A model generated the notes under the pieces. It was not told the DNA's origin and did not search any database. It worked only from the letters and a program-made list of their open reading frames with translations. DNA of 64,000 bases from Maratus speciosus (Eukaryota; Arthropoda; Arachnida; Araneae; Salticidae). Below, one piece after another: positions 11,163 through 23,533 of this stretch. The position numbers were made by a program, and so were the translations under genes. The stretch's first letter is position 1. Every line of letters begins with the position of its first letter. The stretch is taken from contig OZ010799.1 in the NCBI GenBank assembly GCA_963932465.1, positions 160,328,761-160,392,760 of the forward strand, given 5' to 3'.

Positions 11163-12375
11163 TATATTTCAACTGTTGTATGATATACATAGTCCGGACA
11201 CTGGAGAATTGACGAACAACAACGAAGAAAAAGAAAATTTAAAACAGAAACAAATTTAAATAGCTAAAATTTTCGAGTTCATTTACAAAATATTCCCGAA
11301 ATCCACTGCAGTTTTATGTTAAAATTAAAGGTGCCAAACTCACGGGATAGCTCAGTGGTGAACGAGACGCGCTACCGCATTACAAGTCAAATATTCGCCT
11401 CCGGATTTTAGTAAAATTTATTGAGCCTGCATTTCTTTAGTGTCGATAAAATGATTACTGAAGAAGGTAAATGCCCGATAAATGAAACTTCTTTTCGAAT
11501 TAAACACTGTTGGTTTCACTTTAAGGAACGTTCGGAGCGCTTTTTAAAACAAAATGTACGATATGGAATTAATACACATATTTTTAGCACAGTTGTAATA
11601 TACACAATGATGAAATAACATAAAATCTTTGCATTATTTTGATAACATTTTTAAAAATTGGATTTTTTTGCCCTATTTTAAGCAAAATTGAATGCTCATG
11701 CCAGACAGTGTACACTCAATTCAATTAAATGTGTTTCAATTTCCACTGTACTACATACCACTGTTACAGTTAACTGTGTACCGAAGCAGAAGTTTTACAA
11801 TAACGTTAAAATTAACTGAAATATTTAAAAATCTGACAAAAAATACATATTTTTTATAAAAAATTACTATTTTTTAAATACCCGAACACCTATAAAATAG
11901 TTATATTATCCATAGAGCTCAGATTCTAGTTTAGAACATAGTGAGTAATATGAAAAGCATTCTGACAAAATTTGACTGAAATATGTTTAAAACTTTTTAT
12001 TTGATGGAGTTTATCGAACATGGAAATAAAAGAAAAATTGATTTTCTAAAAATCGCATTTAAATTTTTTTTATCTATATCGTTTCTTATCTATAAAATTA
12101 ATCTAGAAGAATCAATTAAGGTTTATGAGTGCTTTTATGTAAAAGACGTAAGAAAATCATGCATAGAAACATTGTTTACATTTCTCCTGGCCTTCCTAGG
12201 CCCACTTCCGTTAGTCGACTCGTTATTTCATGTTTATTAAATTGGCGCCGAACTCCACTTCTAATAATCGTAGGAATAAAATTAAAAAAGATTTCGAATC
12301 GTAAAATATTGCTCTATCAAACAATAAATTAATTTTCGAAAAATTTCACCAAAACGGGCATTTTAATATAGAGAA
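11163..12375. other. Unassigned sequence with a degenerate tRNA-like segment
   Basis: At 11343-11400 the plus strand reads GGGATAGCTCAGTGGTGAAC, a good A box. This is followed about 40 nt later by a poor B-box remnant (AAGTCAAATATTCG). I take it as an old tRNA-derived relic. Elsewhere nothing is recognised; open frames at 11421-11618 and 11983-12240 show no domains. Confidence 0.4.
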
Positions 12376-12412
12376 CCTTAAGCTGACCACCTGACTGGTG
12401 GTCAGCTTAAGG
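12376..12412. other. Perfect 16-bp hairpin
   Basis: CCTTAAGCTGACCACC (12376-12391) is followed, after the loop TGACT, by its exact reverse complement (12397-12412). It lies in non-coding DNA. It is too short for a microRNA precursor and is more likely a remnant of a foldback element. Confidence 0.85.
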
Positions 12413-12525
12413 ATCTAAAAGCTTCTAAACATACCATATTTAGTTATATACTATATAATCCCAGCGTTTAGACACAAGAAAACAAAATTAGACTTCAATT
12501 AGAATGACTTACCAAGGGTTTAGAT

Positions 12526-13579
12526 CAGGGTTGTAAAAAACCCGTTTTGTTTAACCCAGCCCAGTTGGGTTTTATTAAAATCCCCGGGTTTTTGGGATAG
12601 AAAACCTGGGTTTTTGGGGAAAATGGGGAAAATAAAATTTATTCTTTTCTACAAAGTATCAATATGTAACACATGTATATATATATATATATATGTGTGT
12701 GTTTAAATCTTTTATTATGCTTGAAGATACATTAATAAACATTAGATACATTATTTAATTAAGTTATTCTGCTTGAAATTGAGGGTTTTCGAATATTTGC
12801 ATATACCACAAGGAAGCAACTGTGTTTCAATTTTAAGTATGGAGACAGAAAAATAACAATGCTTGAGGATATACTAATAAATTTGAAGAAAAATTAATAT
12901 TTTATTAAATTATTAATTAAATTATTATTAATCCGTTTAATCTTCAAATAAAAGTCATTAATAAAATTATATATAATGTACTAATATACACAAATGTAAG
13001 TTAGTTGTTGGTTATCTTTTCTTTATTAGAGAGCGTTTTCTTTTTGATAATCTTGCTTTCTTGTATTAATAAAATTAAACTTTTAATTTTTACTTTGAGG
13101 AAGTTATTCTGTTAACTATTTTTACAATATACTTTTTTATTTTGATATAAAAAAGAATGATACAAACAGACAAATTAAATAGGTACTCTCAAAACATACA
13201 AAAATATTGGTTTTGGTTTGGTTTTAAACTTCGAAACCAAAACTTTCCATAACAACAGAAGTAAGATACAATGTAACTGCAACTTCCTCAAATCTAAATC
13301 AAAACTGTTCTTATCTGTTTTCTCGTTTGGATTCTAAGCTTCTAATAAATATTGTATGATAGTCGATAGCCAAGAAGATTTTGTGCATGTATGTTTATAT
13401 GTAAAGTCTGTTTCACTGCTGTATTTTTTCGTTCAAAAAGTACTTAACATTACAAAATGTTGTTTTATTTGATAAAAACCCATTTTTCCCAAACAAACCT
13501 GGCTTTTTTAAGCTAAAAAAAAAACCCAGTCCGGTGGGGAAAATGGGTACCTACACGGGCAGCAAATTTGACAACCCTG
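12526..13579. mobile_element. hAT-type non-autonomous element, 1,054 bp, exact 8-bp TSD
   Basis: The terminal repeats CAGGGTTGT and ACAACCCTG are bordered on both sides by GTTTAGAT (12518-12525 and 13580-13587), an exact 8-bp duplication as hAT transposases make. Subterminal regions carry CCCAGC/GGGTTTT-type motifs in both orientations (AACCCAGCCCAGTTGGG near the left, AAACCCAGTCCGGTGGGG near the right). The core is AT-rich and non-coding. Confidence 0.85.
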
Positions 13580-13738
13580 GTTTAGATTCACGTATTAAAA
13601 TATAGAATACACGAAGTTATCAGAGTTATATCGCTATGAACGATCATACCATGAAAGTCGAAAAAAATCTACCTTGCTGATCATTTAATTGGCACAAAAA
13701 TTATCATAGAAAATATACAAGAAAATATTTGATATCAT

Positions 13739-13795
13739 GGAATTTGAATCCGAGTATGCGCTCACGTATCGCTAGGCTACTCCCATACAAAAGCA
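13739..13795 (-). pseudogene. Truncated tRNA-like relic
   Basis: Minus strand: GGAGTAGCCTAGCGATACG (A-box-like TAGCCTAGCGA) followed by GGATTCAAATTCC (B box). Spacing between the boxes is only about 35 nt, so the anticodon arm is largely missing. Likely a SINE remnant. Confidence 0.4.
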
Positions 13796-14332
13796 ATCAT
13801 CGATAAAACTAATCGCTAGGAATTATCAACGGCACATATGCTACCTGAAATATGTTATACATAGTTAAAAAAACGCATGTAATCAAACTTGTTATACTCT
13901 GATTGAAGTCTCGCGATTATTGCTAACGAGCCGAAACCGAGCGAAACATCCTATGCATCCTCTTCAATTTGACAGTGGAATTAATTAGATTTATCGCCAA
14001 TGACTCCATCAATTATAATAGAATTTACAAATTTTTGAAGTTCGATCTGTAGCCTGAGAAATGAATGTTGAATTTTCTAAAGTAAATTCTATAAGCGATT
14101 TTGATTTTTAAAAAAGCTTCGTGTGCGAAATTTCGAATAAAGTAATTCTTTCCGTATAACTACACGCATAAACTTCCGATTTGTATATTATTCAATATTG
14201 AATCGTAAGAAGGTCCAAGACTTTTTGATGCAAGTACTCCTAATATATCTTAACAGTGAAGACACAAATCTTCATCTTCCCCTCACCCAACAAAAAAAAG
14301 CATATTCCTGTGAATCTAACATATGCCATATA

Positions 14333-14782
14333 CCGGATGTCCCAAAAATGACTGGTGAATTTTAAAATTCAATAACTTGCAAACGATGACAAATATTTAA
14401 AAAAATCTTGCAGGGATGTTATGTAAGATGTCAGGAGTTTTTATGCTGCGATTCTCAGTTTTAGTTACAAATAGCATCGATAGATGGCGTTACAAACAAT
14501 AACCGTTAAATCCAGGCTCGATTTTTCAGCCTCTCTCTTCTGCGAAAAAAAGAAGATTAAATGGTATTGAATGGATCCCGAAGTACCAAAAATCGGGTCT
14601 GGACTGAGCACCTATTGCTCTCAGCGCCATCTATTGCTTGAAATTCGAACTAAAATCAAGAATCACAGTAAAAAAAAACTCCTGACATCATACATAACCC
14701 TCATGCAATATTTTTTTTAATATCTGTCACCGTTTGCTAGTTATTGAATTTTAAAATCCATCAGTCATTTTGGGACACCCGG
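14333..14782. mobile_element. Tc1/mariner-type MITE, 450 bp, TA flanks
   Basis: The ends CCGGATGTCCCAAAAATGAC and (inverted) CCGGGTGTCCCAAAATGAC lie between TA at 14331-14332 and 14783-14784. The similarity between ends continues for well over 100 bp (AATTTTAAAATTCAATAAC, GTCAGGAGTTTTT, and GATGGCG on both sides). Non-coding. Confidence 0.8.
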
Positions 14783-15157
14783 TAATTAATCATCAACAAA
14801 GTACGGAGGTACTTTATCAAGTAAAAGTAAGTACATAATTCTCGAAAGTTTCTGATTAAACAACGCTCAAAATTACTGCGTCTTTTATGATTACAATAAG
14901 TTCTGTATGACTTAAAAAAAAAAAAAAAAACTTCTCGAATTTCATTTAGCTACACAATTCATGTAAAACGTGTGTGGTGTTTTTTTCCCATACAGTATTT
15001 TCTTTCGAATTTAGTATTTTCCAAAAATCTGCTTTCAGCTGTGGTGCAATAAGTTTTCTGAATTCCATAGACAAAAGGTAACATATTGTGATTCAGTTAC
15101 GTATACTTGATTCGGCTTTATATTTAAACAGTATGATGAAAATATAGAAACAATTAC

Positions 15158-15363
15158 CCCATTCCATCTGACACATGTGATATCTCTTGTCATTTTTCCG
15201 GGTCCACATTTTTCTGCTTTTCGAGTAGTGCATTCGCTCCAGTTTCCATACTGCCACCCGAAAAAATCTGGATCGCCACAAGAATCGACTTCTTCGAGAT
15301 GAGGGCATGGCTTGCCTCCATTAGAGGGGCTAATAAGAACACTTCGAACTCTGTGCCTGTATC
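15158..15363 (-). CDS. THSD7A: THSD7-type thrombospondin type-1 repeat protein, upstream internal exon
   Basis: Exon of the same minus-strand gene as 472..670. The acceptor is TTTTCAG at 15364-15370 and the exon starts in phase 1. The donor is GGG|GTAATT at 15157 (phase 0), so it splices in frame to the exon at 670 across a 14.5-kb intron. The 206 nt give 68 full codons. First comes the end of one TSP1 repeat (RVRSVLIS..., GGKPCP, LEEVDSC). Then comes a repeat of the second THSD7 class: WQYGNWSEC, followed by CGPGKMTRDITCVRWNG. WQYGxWSxC and CGxGxxTRxIxCV are characteristic of THSD7 repeats near the membrane-proximal end. No frameshift or stop is seen. Exons upstream were looked for on the minus strand to 64 kb and none was recognised. 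Confidence 0.8.
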
Positions 15364-15785
15364 CTGAAAATAGAATGTAAAATATAAACACAAAAATTAC
15401 ACACACCGAGAAAAAGAAAAGTAAACGTTTTGAGAAATTTTTAATAAATTACAACGAAGCCTAAAATCACAGTTCTGCCAATAAAACAATTACATTAGTT
15501 AATGCATGTATCTAATAGAGAAAATTTGAAACTACGACACATTAGCTAAACTAGACTAAACATGCGGCGATACAATCCCCTTCGCGACGAACATCCTTTA
15601 CAAAATTTTTAATCTTTTATCACCGGTTTTACAAAACACAAATTTTTGCCTAATTGAATCAGGAAAATGCACTGATTAGGGCAAAATTTGCAATAAAAAA
15701 TAACTGTTGGGAATAATCAAAGATTCTGAGCACCGTATGTGGCACTTATAAGTGTCGTTCGTCCACAAGGGTTAAGCAATAGGGC
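15364..15785. other. Intronic sequence upstream of the 15158..15363 exon
   Basis: Contains the acceptor of that exon at its left edge. Otherwise no recognisable feature. Confidence 0.5.
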
Positions 15786-17506
15786 CAGGGCTGGGTTTTT
15801 GACGTCAAAAAGTGGTTTTTAACATGACATGTCGAAAACCTGTGAAAAAGTGTCGAAAACTGACAAAAAGTGTCAAAAACTGTCACGAAATGTCAAAAAC
15901 CCTATACACATTTTTTAGCAATCATTAGTGAAATTTTATGTCAAGCTAAAAACTGATTAAGTAATAATTTATATGTTAAATAAATCATTTTTATTTATTT
16001 ACATACTATAATTAAGTTGTAATAAAATTATAAATCATAATTTTATAAATTTAAAATTATAATTAAAATTATAATTTTTTATTATTAAAATTATTATTTT
16101 TATTATTAAAATTATAATTTAAAATTATAACTTTATAAAAATAAAATTATAATTCAAATAACTTGTCAATGTCATGTTAAGAAAAATAGCTAAAAATATT
16201 GAAACTACTATTACATTCCTTTTAAAAAGTATTATTTATATATTTTCTTTATTACTATTAAGTGTTTAGTTTATTATAAAAAAAAATTAGCATCTAATTT
16301 ATGCTAAAAAAAAGCTTGTGTAAAGCTGGCCACTACTCAATGACTGATCATAAGTTACCTAAATTTTTAATGATTCTCAATGTTTGTTTTTGGACATAAA
16401 CATTAGATGTAACTCACAATTGCAACACAAATGTTCTCTGAGTAAATGATTCATAATATGAAATCAATGCAATTAAACATTTTTTAAATCAATAACTTAA
16501 AAGAGGATGGTTTGTTATTTTCAATATTTACACATAAATAGTAATAAATCTTCGTTTTATCATGTTAGTTTCAGTTAAATTTTATTTTTATACATTGTAA
16601 AATAGTCCCCCTTTTTTTTAGCATATTTCAAATTTGTAATGATGAACAAATGGATGCAGCTCGTGCTCGAACATGGCAGCTTGCAATAAACACAAATTTT
16701 CTAACTTTGGCATTGCTGTTGAAGCTGAATCTCCACTATACCCTAAAAGTTTTTCCTCAGCTCAGGATGTTCGAGAAATGGTATGGTGGAAACGCTTGGG
16801 AAAAAACAAAAACAAAAAGAAAAACATTATACCAAGTAAAATTATACAGCTCATGGTACACTTCCATTCCACCAGTGCATGCAGTTCAGCATCAGTTGAG
16901 CGGATATTTTCAAATTTTTGATTTATTCACTTCAATTTAAAAAAAAGGGAGTACAAAAGGAATCAAATGTAGTTTTTGCTACTGCATGCTCCATGGGGGG
17001 GGGGGAAGCTTAGAATAAGACTAACATTAAAACAATTATAAAAATAAAAATATCTATATTATTTATATGTAATTTCATACATAAAATTATACAAGTATTT
17101 TCACCATGTACTTTAATTTTTAAAAGTATTTAATAGTTTGATTCGTTTATATTTTCAATGTAACGATATTTTTAATTATGTTTTATTCTATATTTGTAGC
17201 TTACAATTATTTTTTGTTTTCTAAGCAACTTGTTGAACCAATATCATGTTTTGGGTTTTGTACAGGATATGTGGTTTTTAATGTCTAAAAATGTCAAAAA
17301 GTTTACTCAAATGTCTAAAATTAAAAATTATAAAAGTTTATAAATTTAATGTTTTAAAAATAATTTTAAACAGTTTTTGGACACAATTTTAGGTTTTTGA
17401 CAGCCGTCGTCAAAAACTATGTCAAAAAGTGGTTTTTGACATGACGGTTAAAACCATGGTTAAAACTGGATAAAACCGCCACACTGTCAAAAACTTGCCA
17501 ACCCTG
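15786..17506 (+). mobile_element. hAT element relic with C-terminal transposase fragment
   Basis: The left end CAGGGCTGGGTTTTTGACG and the inverted right end CAGGGTTGGCAAGTTTTTGAC match as hAT termini. Subterminal regions on both sides repeat TGTCAAAAAC-like motifs. The flanking octamers overlap AGGGCC but are not an exact duplication. The interior includes the transposase tail near 16673-17000. Part of the right half (from 16939) is duplicated at 19565. Confidence 0.65.
16673..16996 (+). pseudogene. hAT transposase C-terminal dimerisation region, broken
   Basis: The plus frame from 16673 ends in HSTSACSSASVERIFSNF and then a TGA. SSASVERxFS is the hallmark of the hAT C-terminal dimerisation domain. 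After the stop, fragments of the expected continuation (FIHFNL; then in a shifted frame QKESNVVFA) can still be read, so there is at least one nonsense and one frameshift change. The catalytic DDE region upstream is not recognisable. It belongs to the hAT relic 15786..17506. Confidence 0.7.
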
Positions 17507-18626
17507 CAGGGCCCAACTCTTTTTTCTTGGCCCGCTCAGGTTTTATGTTATGGTAAAAAAATTTAAATTCTTCCACGAAACTCTATACTTTTCTTCCTTA
17601 AAAAAAAATTCGGAGCTACAAAAACCCTCCCGGAAAAAAATCTCAATTTATTACTGGTGAAAACTACTACATTATTTAAAAATAAATGTAAAGTTATTAC
17701 AAATTTTCTGAACAATTGTTTCTTGGGTAGTCAACCTTCAATTACCGCAAAATTTTTAAATTACGTTTTAAATATACATATATTCAAAAGACGTAGACTA
17801 TTTTTATACTGATTTTTGGAAAAGTGTATGAGTTTTACAGTTTTAGTTTATATATACTTTTTTTTTTCAGGAATTTTCAGTTTTGTTTTTATTATCCAAG
17901 CTATAACTTTTAAGATATTCATGTTATAAATATTCGCACAATATTCGGCCTCAATAACAAAGAAATGGCCAATACTAGTTTTCTATAAGGATTTATACCA
18001 ATTTCTCAAATGTGGCACATTTTACTTTAAAAGTTAACCCTTTACGGTCGTGTGACGGACATAGCCACCCAAGCTTTATATGCATGATATTTTTATATTG
18101 TATTCGCACAACTATATTTTAAATTTACGTTTTTTAGAAAATTTCTCTTGCACATGGTGTCAAAGTGCAAGTTAAAATGTTCCTTTAAAAAGAAAGTAGT
18201 GTCAACAGAATAAATTCGTATTAGAGATGTCTGTACTTGGAAGGAGTATTTCGAATGCAAAGGGTTAAAAAACACATAATCTATAAAGCAATTTTACAGC
18301 CCAATACAATAAAAATGTTTGAAAAAGTATTTAAAAAAATATTCTATTTTTGAAACAGACGGATACATTTGTTTAAAAAAGGAATGGATAATATTTGGCA
18401 AACAAATTTGCTACGTTTCTATTCTTGAACACCAGTGTTGGAACTTTGGAATGAATTTTATTCACTATAGATAACGAACAATCATTAAAAATTTAAAATT
18501 TTAAAAAATCTACAAAAAAGCATATCTTACATTTCTATTTCTATTTTTGCAGGTGATAATGGAAAAAATCTGCAAATTTCGCATAAAAGCTTCGTTAACC
18601 TTTTAATTCTCGCTACTGTGATATTC
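16939..18626 (+). repeat. Tandem duplication unit A, copy 1
   Basis: 1.69 kb that is almost identical to 19565..21257. The only differences are occasional substitutions and length changes in (TA)n, poly-G and poly-T runs. Unit A starts inside the hAT relic, spans its right TIR and an 18038..18264 MITE, and stops 28 nt into a second TTAA-bounded MITE at GATATTC. Spacing between copies is about 2.63 kb. Confidence 0.9.
18038..18264. mobile_element. piggyBac-type MITE, TTAA flanks, copy in unit A1
   Basis: TTAA (18034-18037) + CCCTTTACGG ... TGCAAAGGG + TTAA (18265-18268). The TTAA duplication and terminal CCC/GGG point to piggyBac. The 60-codon minus frame inside it is not considered a gene. 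Confidence 0.65.
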
Positions 18627-18637
18627 ACTTCAATTAA

Positions 18638-19563
18638 AACAAGTTGGAAATTGCTCGTCAAACGTGGCAAATGAGGTGCGTTCGTACTATAACTAGTTTT
18701 ATAATTATTTTTTGCACCCCATATTGTACTGAATGTATACTTTTTTGCACTTCATAAAGCGCATAGTCTGATACATCATTAAAATGCACTTCCAATAATT
18801 TTTTCCCATTCCCCGTAATGTAACGGAACACTTTTGACTGTCCCTGTAATTAAACTATACATCCGATTTTCCTAAAATTTGAAATAGCTCAACAAAACTT
18901 TGCAACAATTATATCTTTAAAATTTCAGACCATTCGGAAGGCTGTAATATCATTAAAATGCTCTTGCAATAATTTTTCCCATTCCCTGTAATGTAACGGA
19001 ACACTTTCGACTGTCCCTGTAATTAAACTATACATCCGATTTTCCTAAAATTTGAAATGGCTCGACAAAACTTTGCAACAATTATATCTTTAAAATTTCA
19101 GACCATTCGGAAGGCTGTAATATCATTAAAATGCACTTGCAATAATTTTTCCCATTGGCCGTAATGTAAAGAAAAACTTTTGACTGTCCCTGTAATTAAA
19201 CTATGCATCCGATTTTCCTAAAATTTGAAATGGCTCGACAAAATTTTGCAACAGTTATATCTTTAAAATTTCAGATCATTCGGAAGGCTCTAATATCATT
19301 AAAATGCACTTGCAATAATTTTTCCCATTGGCCGTAATGTAAAGAAAAATTTTGACTGTCCCTGCAATTAAACTATACATCCGATTTTCATAAAATTTAA
19401 AATGGCTCGACAAAATTTTGCAACAATCATATATTTGAAATTTCAGACCATTCGGTTGGGTAGTTTTTGCTCTGTTACATGCGGACAGACGGACGGACAG
19501 ACGGACGGACGGACTGAACGACGACTATAGGTGCTACGTATTTATATAATTACGAACGCACCT
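18638..19563 (-). mobile_element. HINE/Helentron-like repeat X1 with 173-bp internal repeats
   Basis: Minus-strand order: GGTGCGTTCGTAATTATATA, a (GTCC/GTCT)n microsatellite, four tandem units of about 173 bp (period seen at CATTCGG: 18931, 19104, 19277, 19449), then TACGAACGCACC and a tail ending in TTTCCAACTTGTT-like sequence. Paired subterminal repeats, a GTCY microsatellite and a tandem core are the layout of HINE elements (DINE-1/mini-me). It sits exactly between the two copies of unit A. No protein coding. Confidence 0.65.
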
Positions 19564-19564
19564 A

Positions 19565-21257
19565 AAAAAAGGAGTACAAAAGGAATCAAATGTAGTTTTT
19601 GCTACTGCATGCTCCATGGGGGGGGGGGAGCTTAGAATAAGACTAACATTAAAACAATTATAAAAATAAAAATATCTATATTATTTATATGTAATTTCAT
19701 ATATAAAATTATACAAGTATTTTCACCATGTACTTTAATTTTTAAAAGTATTTAATAGTTTGATTCGTTTATATTTTCAATGTAACGATATTTTTAATTA
19801 TGTTTTATTCTATATTTGTAGCTTACAATTATTTTTTGTTTTCTAAGCAACTTGTTGAACCAATATCATGTTTTGGGTTTTGTACAGGATATGTGGTTTT
19901 TAATGTCTAAAAATGTCGAAAAGTTTACTCAAATGTCTAAAATTAAAAATTATAAAAGATTATAAATTTAATGTTTTAAAAATAATTTTAAACAGTTTTT
20001 GGACTCAATTTTAGGTTTCTGACAGCCGTCGTCAAAAACTATGTCAAAAAGTGGTTTTTGACATGACGGTTAAAACCATGGTTAAAACTAGATAAAACCG
20101 CCACACTGTCAAAAACTTGCCAACCCTGCAGGGCCCAACTCTTTTTTCTTGGCCCGCTCAGGTTTTATGTTATGGTAAAAAAATTAAAATTCTTCCACGA
20201 AACTCTATACTTTTCTTCCTTTAAAAAAAATTCGGAGCTACAAAAACCCTCCCGGAAAAAAATCTCAATTTATTACTGGTGAAAACTACTACATTATTTA
20301 AAAATAAATGTAAAGTTATTACAAATTTTCTGAACAATTGTTTCTTGGGTAGTCAACCTTCAATTACCGCAAAATTTTTAAATTACGTTTTAAATATACA
20401 TATATTCAAAAGACGTAGACTATTTTTATACTGATTTTTGGAAAGGTGTATGAGTTTTATAGTTTTACTTTATATATATATATATTTTTTTTTTTTTTCA
20501 GGAATTTTCAGTTTTGTTTTTATTATCCAAGCTATAAATTTTAAGATATTCATGTTATAAATATTCGCACAATATTCGGCCTCAATAACAACGAAATGGC
20601 CAATACTAGTTTTCTATAAGGATTTATACCAATTTCTCAAATGTGGCACATTTTACTTTAAAAGTTAACCCTTTACGGTCGTGTGACGGATATAGCCACC
20701 CAAGCTTTATATGCATGATATTTTTATATTGTATTCGCACAACTATATTTTAAATTTACGTTTTTTAGAAAATTTCTCTTGCACATGGTGTCAAAGTGCA
20801 AGTTAAAATGTTCCTTTAAAAAGAAAGTAGTGTCAACAGAATAAATTCGTATTAGAGATGTCTGTACTTGGAAGGAGTATTTCGAATGCAAAGGGTTAAA
20901 AAACACATAATCTATAAAGCAATTTTACAGCCCAATACAATAAAAATGTTTGATAAAGTATTTAAAAAAATATTCTATTTTTGAAACAGACGGATACATT
21001 TGTTTAAAAAAGGAATGGGTAATATTTGGCAAACAAATTTGCTTCGTTTCTATTCTTGAACACCAGTGTTGGAACTTTGGAATGAATTTTATTCACTATA
21101 GATAACGAACAATCATTAAAAATTTAAAATTTTAAAAAATCTACAAAAAAGCATATCTTACATTTCTATTTCTATTTTTGCAGGTGATAATGGAAAAAAT
21201 CTGCAAATTTCGCATAAAAGCTTCGTTAACCTTTTAATTCTCGCTACCGTGATATTC
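19565..21257 (+). repeat. Tandem duplication unit A, copy 2
   Basis: Second copy of 16939..18626, starting at AAAAAAAGGAGTAC directly after the HINE end. Unlike copy 1, it continues past GATATTC into the rest of the TTAA-bounded MITE at 21230..21436, so copy 2 keeps the original right flank. Confidence 0.9.
20669..20895. mobile_element. piggyBac-type MITE, TTAA flanks, copy in unit A2
   Basis: Duplicate of 18038..18264 within unit A2, bounded by TTAA at 20665-20668 and 20896-20899. Confidence 0.65.
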
Positions 21258-21436
21258 TCGGGCTGTGTCTTTTATTCAGATTGTATGATTCCTGTCAGTT
21301 TTATAAAATAGTGTAATTGACTTTATTATGGTATCATTTTACCTATCATTAAAGAATGTGAATATTCTTTTTCAAAAAGTGGTGCCAATAAGCAATTTGA
21401 ATTTTTAAACTATAATTTAATGCGACCGTTAAGGGG
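21230..21436. mobile_element. piggyBac-type MITE, complete copy
   Basis: TTAA + CCTTTTAATTCTCGCTACCG ... CGGTCGC-type inverted end (GCGACCGTTAAGGGG) + TTAA at 21437-21440. In unit A1 the same MITE is cut after 28 nt (18599-18626). Confidence 0.6.
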
Positions 21437-21440
21437 TTAA

Positions 21441-22031
21441 ACTTAAAATCTACTCGACATATTTTTTCTTTCTATTTACATCAAATACTATGGGTGGTTC
21501 AATTATATATGAATCTCCATAACAATTTTTTTGTTCTAAAATTATTTGTACATCAGTACATCTACCACTAATTTTCTTATGAAATTGTAAATGTTTGCAA
21601 TACTATTTTTTTTATTAGCAGTATTTCCATTAAGTGAAGTATTCACGCAACATTCGGCTCCTATGAAACTGATATAACCAATATTAGTTTCATATAACGA
21701 TTTTTATCAATTTCTGTAACGTAGAATTTTTTTACTTTAAAATTTACAAAACACACAGCAACTGAATAATGCAATTTTATAGTCCCGTGAAATAAAATAT
21801 ATTTGCGAAATAAATTCTGAAAGAAATATTTTCTTGAAACAGATGCATTTGTTTTAAAAAGGAATGGATAATATTTGGCAAAAAAATATTTTTCGCTGCC
21901 TTTTTGAATAAGTATGTTGGACTCTGAAATTAATTTTATTTACTTCAGCTAACACGCAAGCATTAATATTTTATAAAAACTTATTTTTTTTTCTGCATAA
22001 ATACTTTTTCATTTCTATTTATATATTTTAA
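21441..22031. other. Unassigned AT-rich sequence
   Basis: Contains faint similarity to the tail of unit A (GGAATGGATAATATTTGGCA at about 21860 versus 18380 and 21012), so it may be an older diverged copy of that segment. No gene. Confidence 0.45.
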
Positions 22032-22943
22032 GGTGCCTGCCTACGTACGGAAATTTTTTTTCCAAAAAAGCTATTTAATTATTTTTTAAACTTATTTTTA
22101 CTAAGATTAGGACTAGAAAATGTGAAAAAAAGTAAAAAATATTTCATTCATTGATAAAATTTTGGTAAATGGAGGAATTTATAGTAAAATTTAACGAAAT
22201 TTGGCCCGAAACGCAAAACTCTCTAAAGGAAATTCTACTGTATGTATCTTAATTTCCTTTTTACACTTCATATTTATGGTATTGGTGAAGGCAATGAACT
22301 AAAATCTAAGAGATTCTTTAAGTATTTCAAAACTTATAGCATATCGCGCCTGTTTACATGTTAATTTTCATAAAATTCATCGATGTCATTCCACAAAAAC
22401 ATCCATAAAACAAAAAATATTTATTCTAAATTTAAATATTTAGTTCATTGCCTTCACAATAGTGTAAATAATATATATTTTAAATTTCATAGTGATATTC
22501 CAATAACTTTTTGATAAATCATGTTTTGCGTATGGAATTTTCACCGAAAATTACATTTTCCAAAAAATGCATTTAAAGTTCAGATTTATGTTTTACTACA
22601 AGAATTTACAGTAATATACATCTAAATTTCATGGAGCATATTATTTACATTTCTTATTATTAAATAAATGCATCCAAAATCACGAAATTTCACCAAACAT
22701 ACGACCCTTTAAAAGCAATTTAAAAATTTAAAAATTTTAAATTTTAAAGCCCTTTAAACAGCACTTCCGGTTTGAGTGACAGCTGTTGAGTAGTTTTAAA
22801 ACCGCTATAACTCCGGATCTATTTATCGTACAATAAAAACAAATACAGTTTTAGAAAGGTAAAAAGTTGGTCTTTAATAAAATAAAATAAAATAGATTTG
22901 ACAATTTTGGTCGAAAATTGCATTTTCAACGTAGTCAGATACC
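22032..22943. mobile_element. TIR element, 912 bp, TTAA on both sides
   Basis: The left end GGTGCCTGCCTACGTA and the inverted right end GGTATCTGACTACGTTG match at most positions. TTAA lies at 22028-22031 and 22944-22947. The family is unsure: the TTAA suggests piggyBac, but the GG terminus would also suit a Harbinger- or ISL2EU-like element with shorter duplications. Non-coding. Confidence 0.5.
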
Positions 22944-22947
22944 TTAA

Positions 22948-23533
22948 AGAGTTAATTAATAAATTATGTGAATTTCGCGTAAAAGCTTTGTCAAATTGTA
23001 AAAGCTACTTGACATTAATTTAAAATTTTTAAGTTTAATATAAGATCTAAAAATGGAGCACACCTTATCGTATTATATAAAACTTTAAAGATTACCATAT
23101 AAGGTTTCCCAGTAACCTAAAAAATTCTTAACATTTAATTAACAAGAAATTTTAATAATGTGTAATTGAATTATGCGAAATTTATACTCAGTCTTATGTG
23201 TTTAGAGTATCAAGAAAAAATATTTTAAAATAAATATTTATTTTCTTAAAATATACAAACTTTTTAAATAGGCATTTTTTAAAGAAACTTCCTTGTACCA
23301 CACATTTGTATTATTAGGTGTTTCAATTACTTTTCAATTATATTTACTTTTTAAAACATCAGCTTTTGATCGTTAGTATTTCATGTACTTATAGTTTTAC
23401 TTATTATTTCATGGACAGTAAGGCGATTAACTAATCCGTATTTTTTTGTAAAAATATTTTTTTAAAATTACGTCCATTACTAATCATATCTTAATATTAA
23501 AATATTTATTTGCTCAAAAGACGTTATAAAAAC
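22948..23533. other. AT-rich flank; last 40 bp belong to a larger inverted repeat
   Basis: Positions about 23492-23526 (AATATTAAAATATTTATTTG...GACGTTAT) are mirrored at about 25416-25459, outside the Penelope arms. The rest is unassigned. Confidence 0.45.

Noticed and set aside
18758..19449. CRISPR-like or satellite array
   Set aside because: The 173-bp units are contiguous with no spacers, and are the core of a HINE-like transposon.
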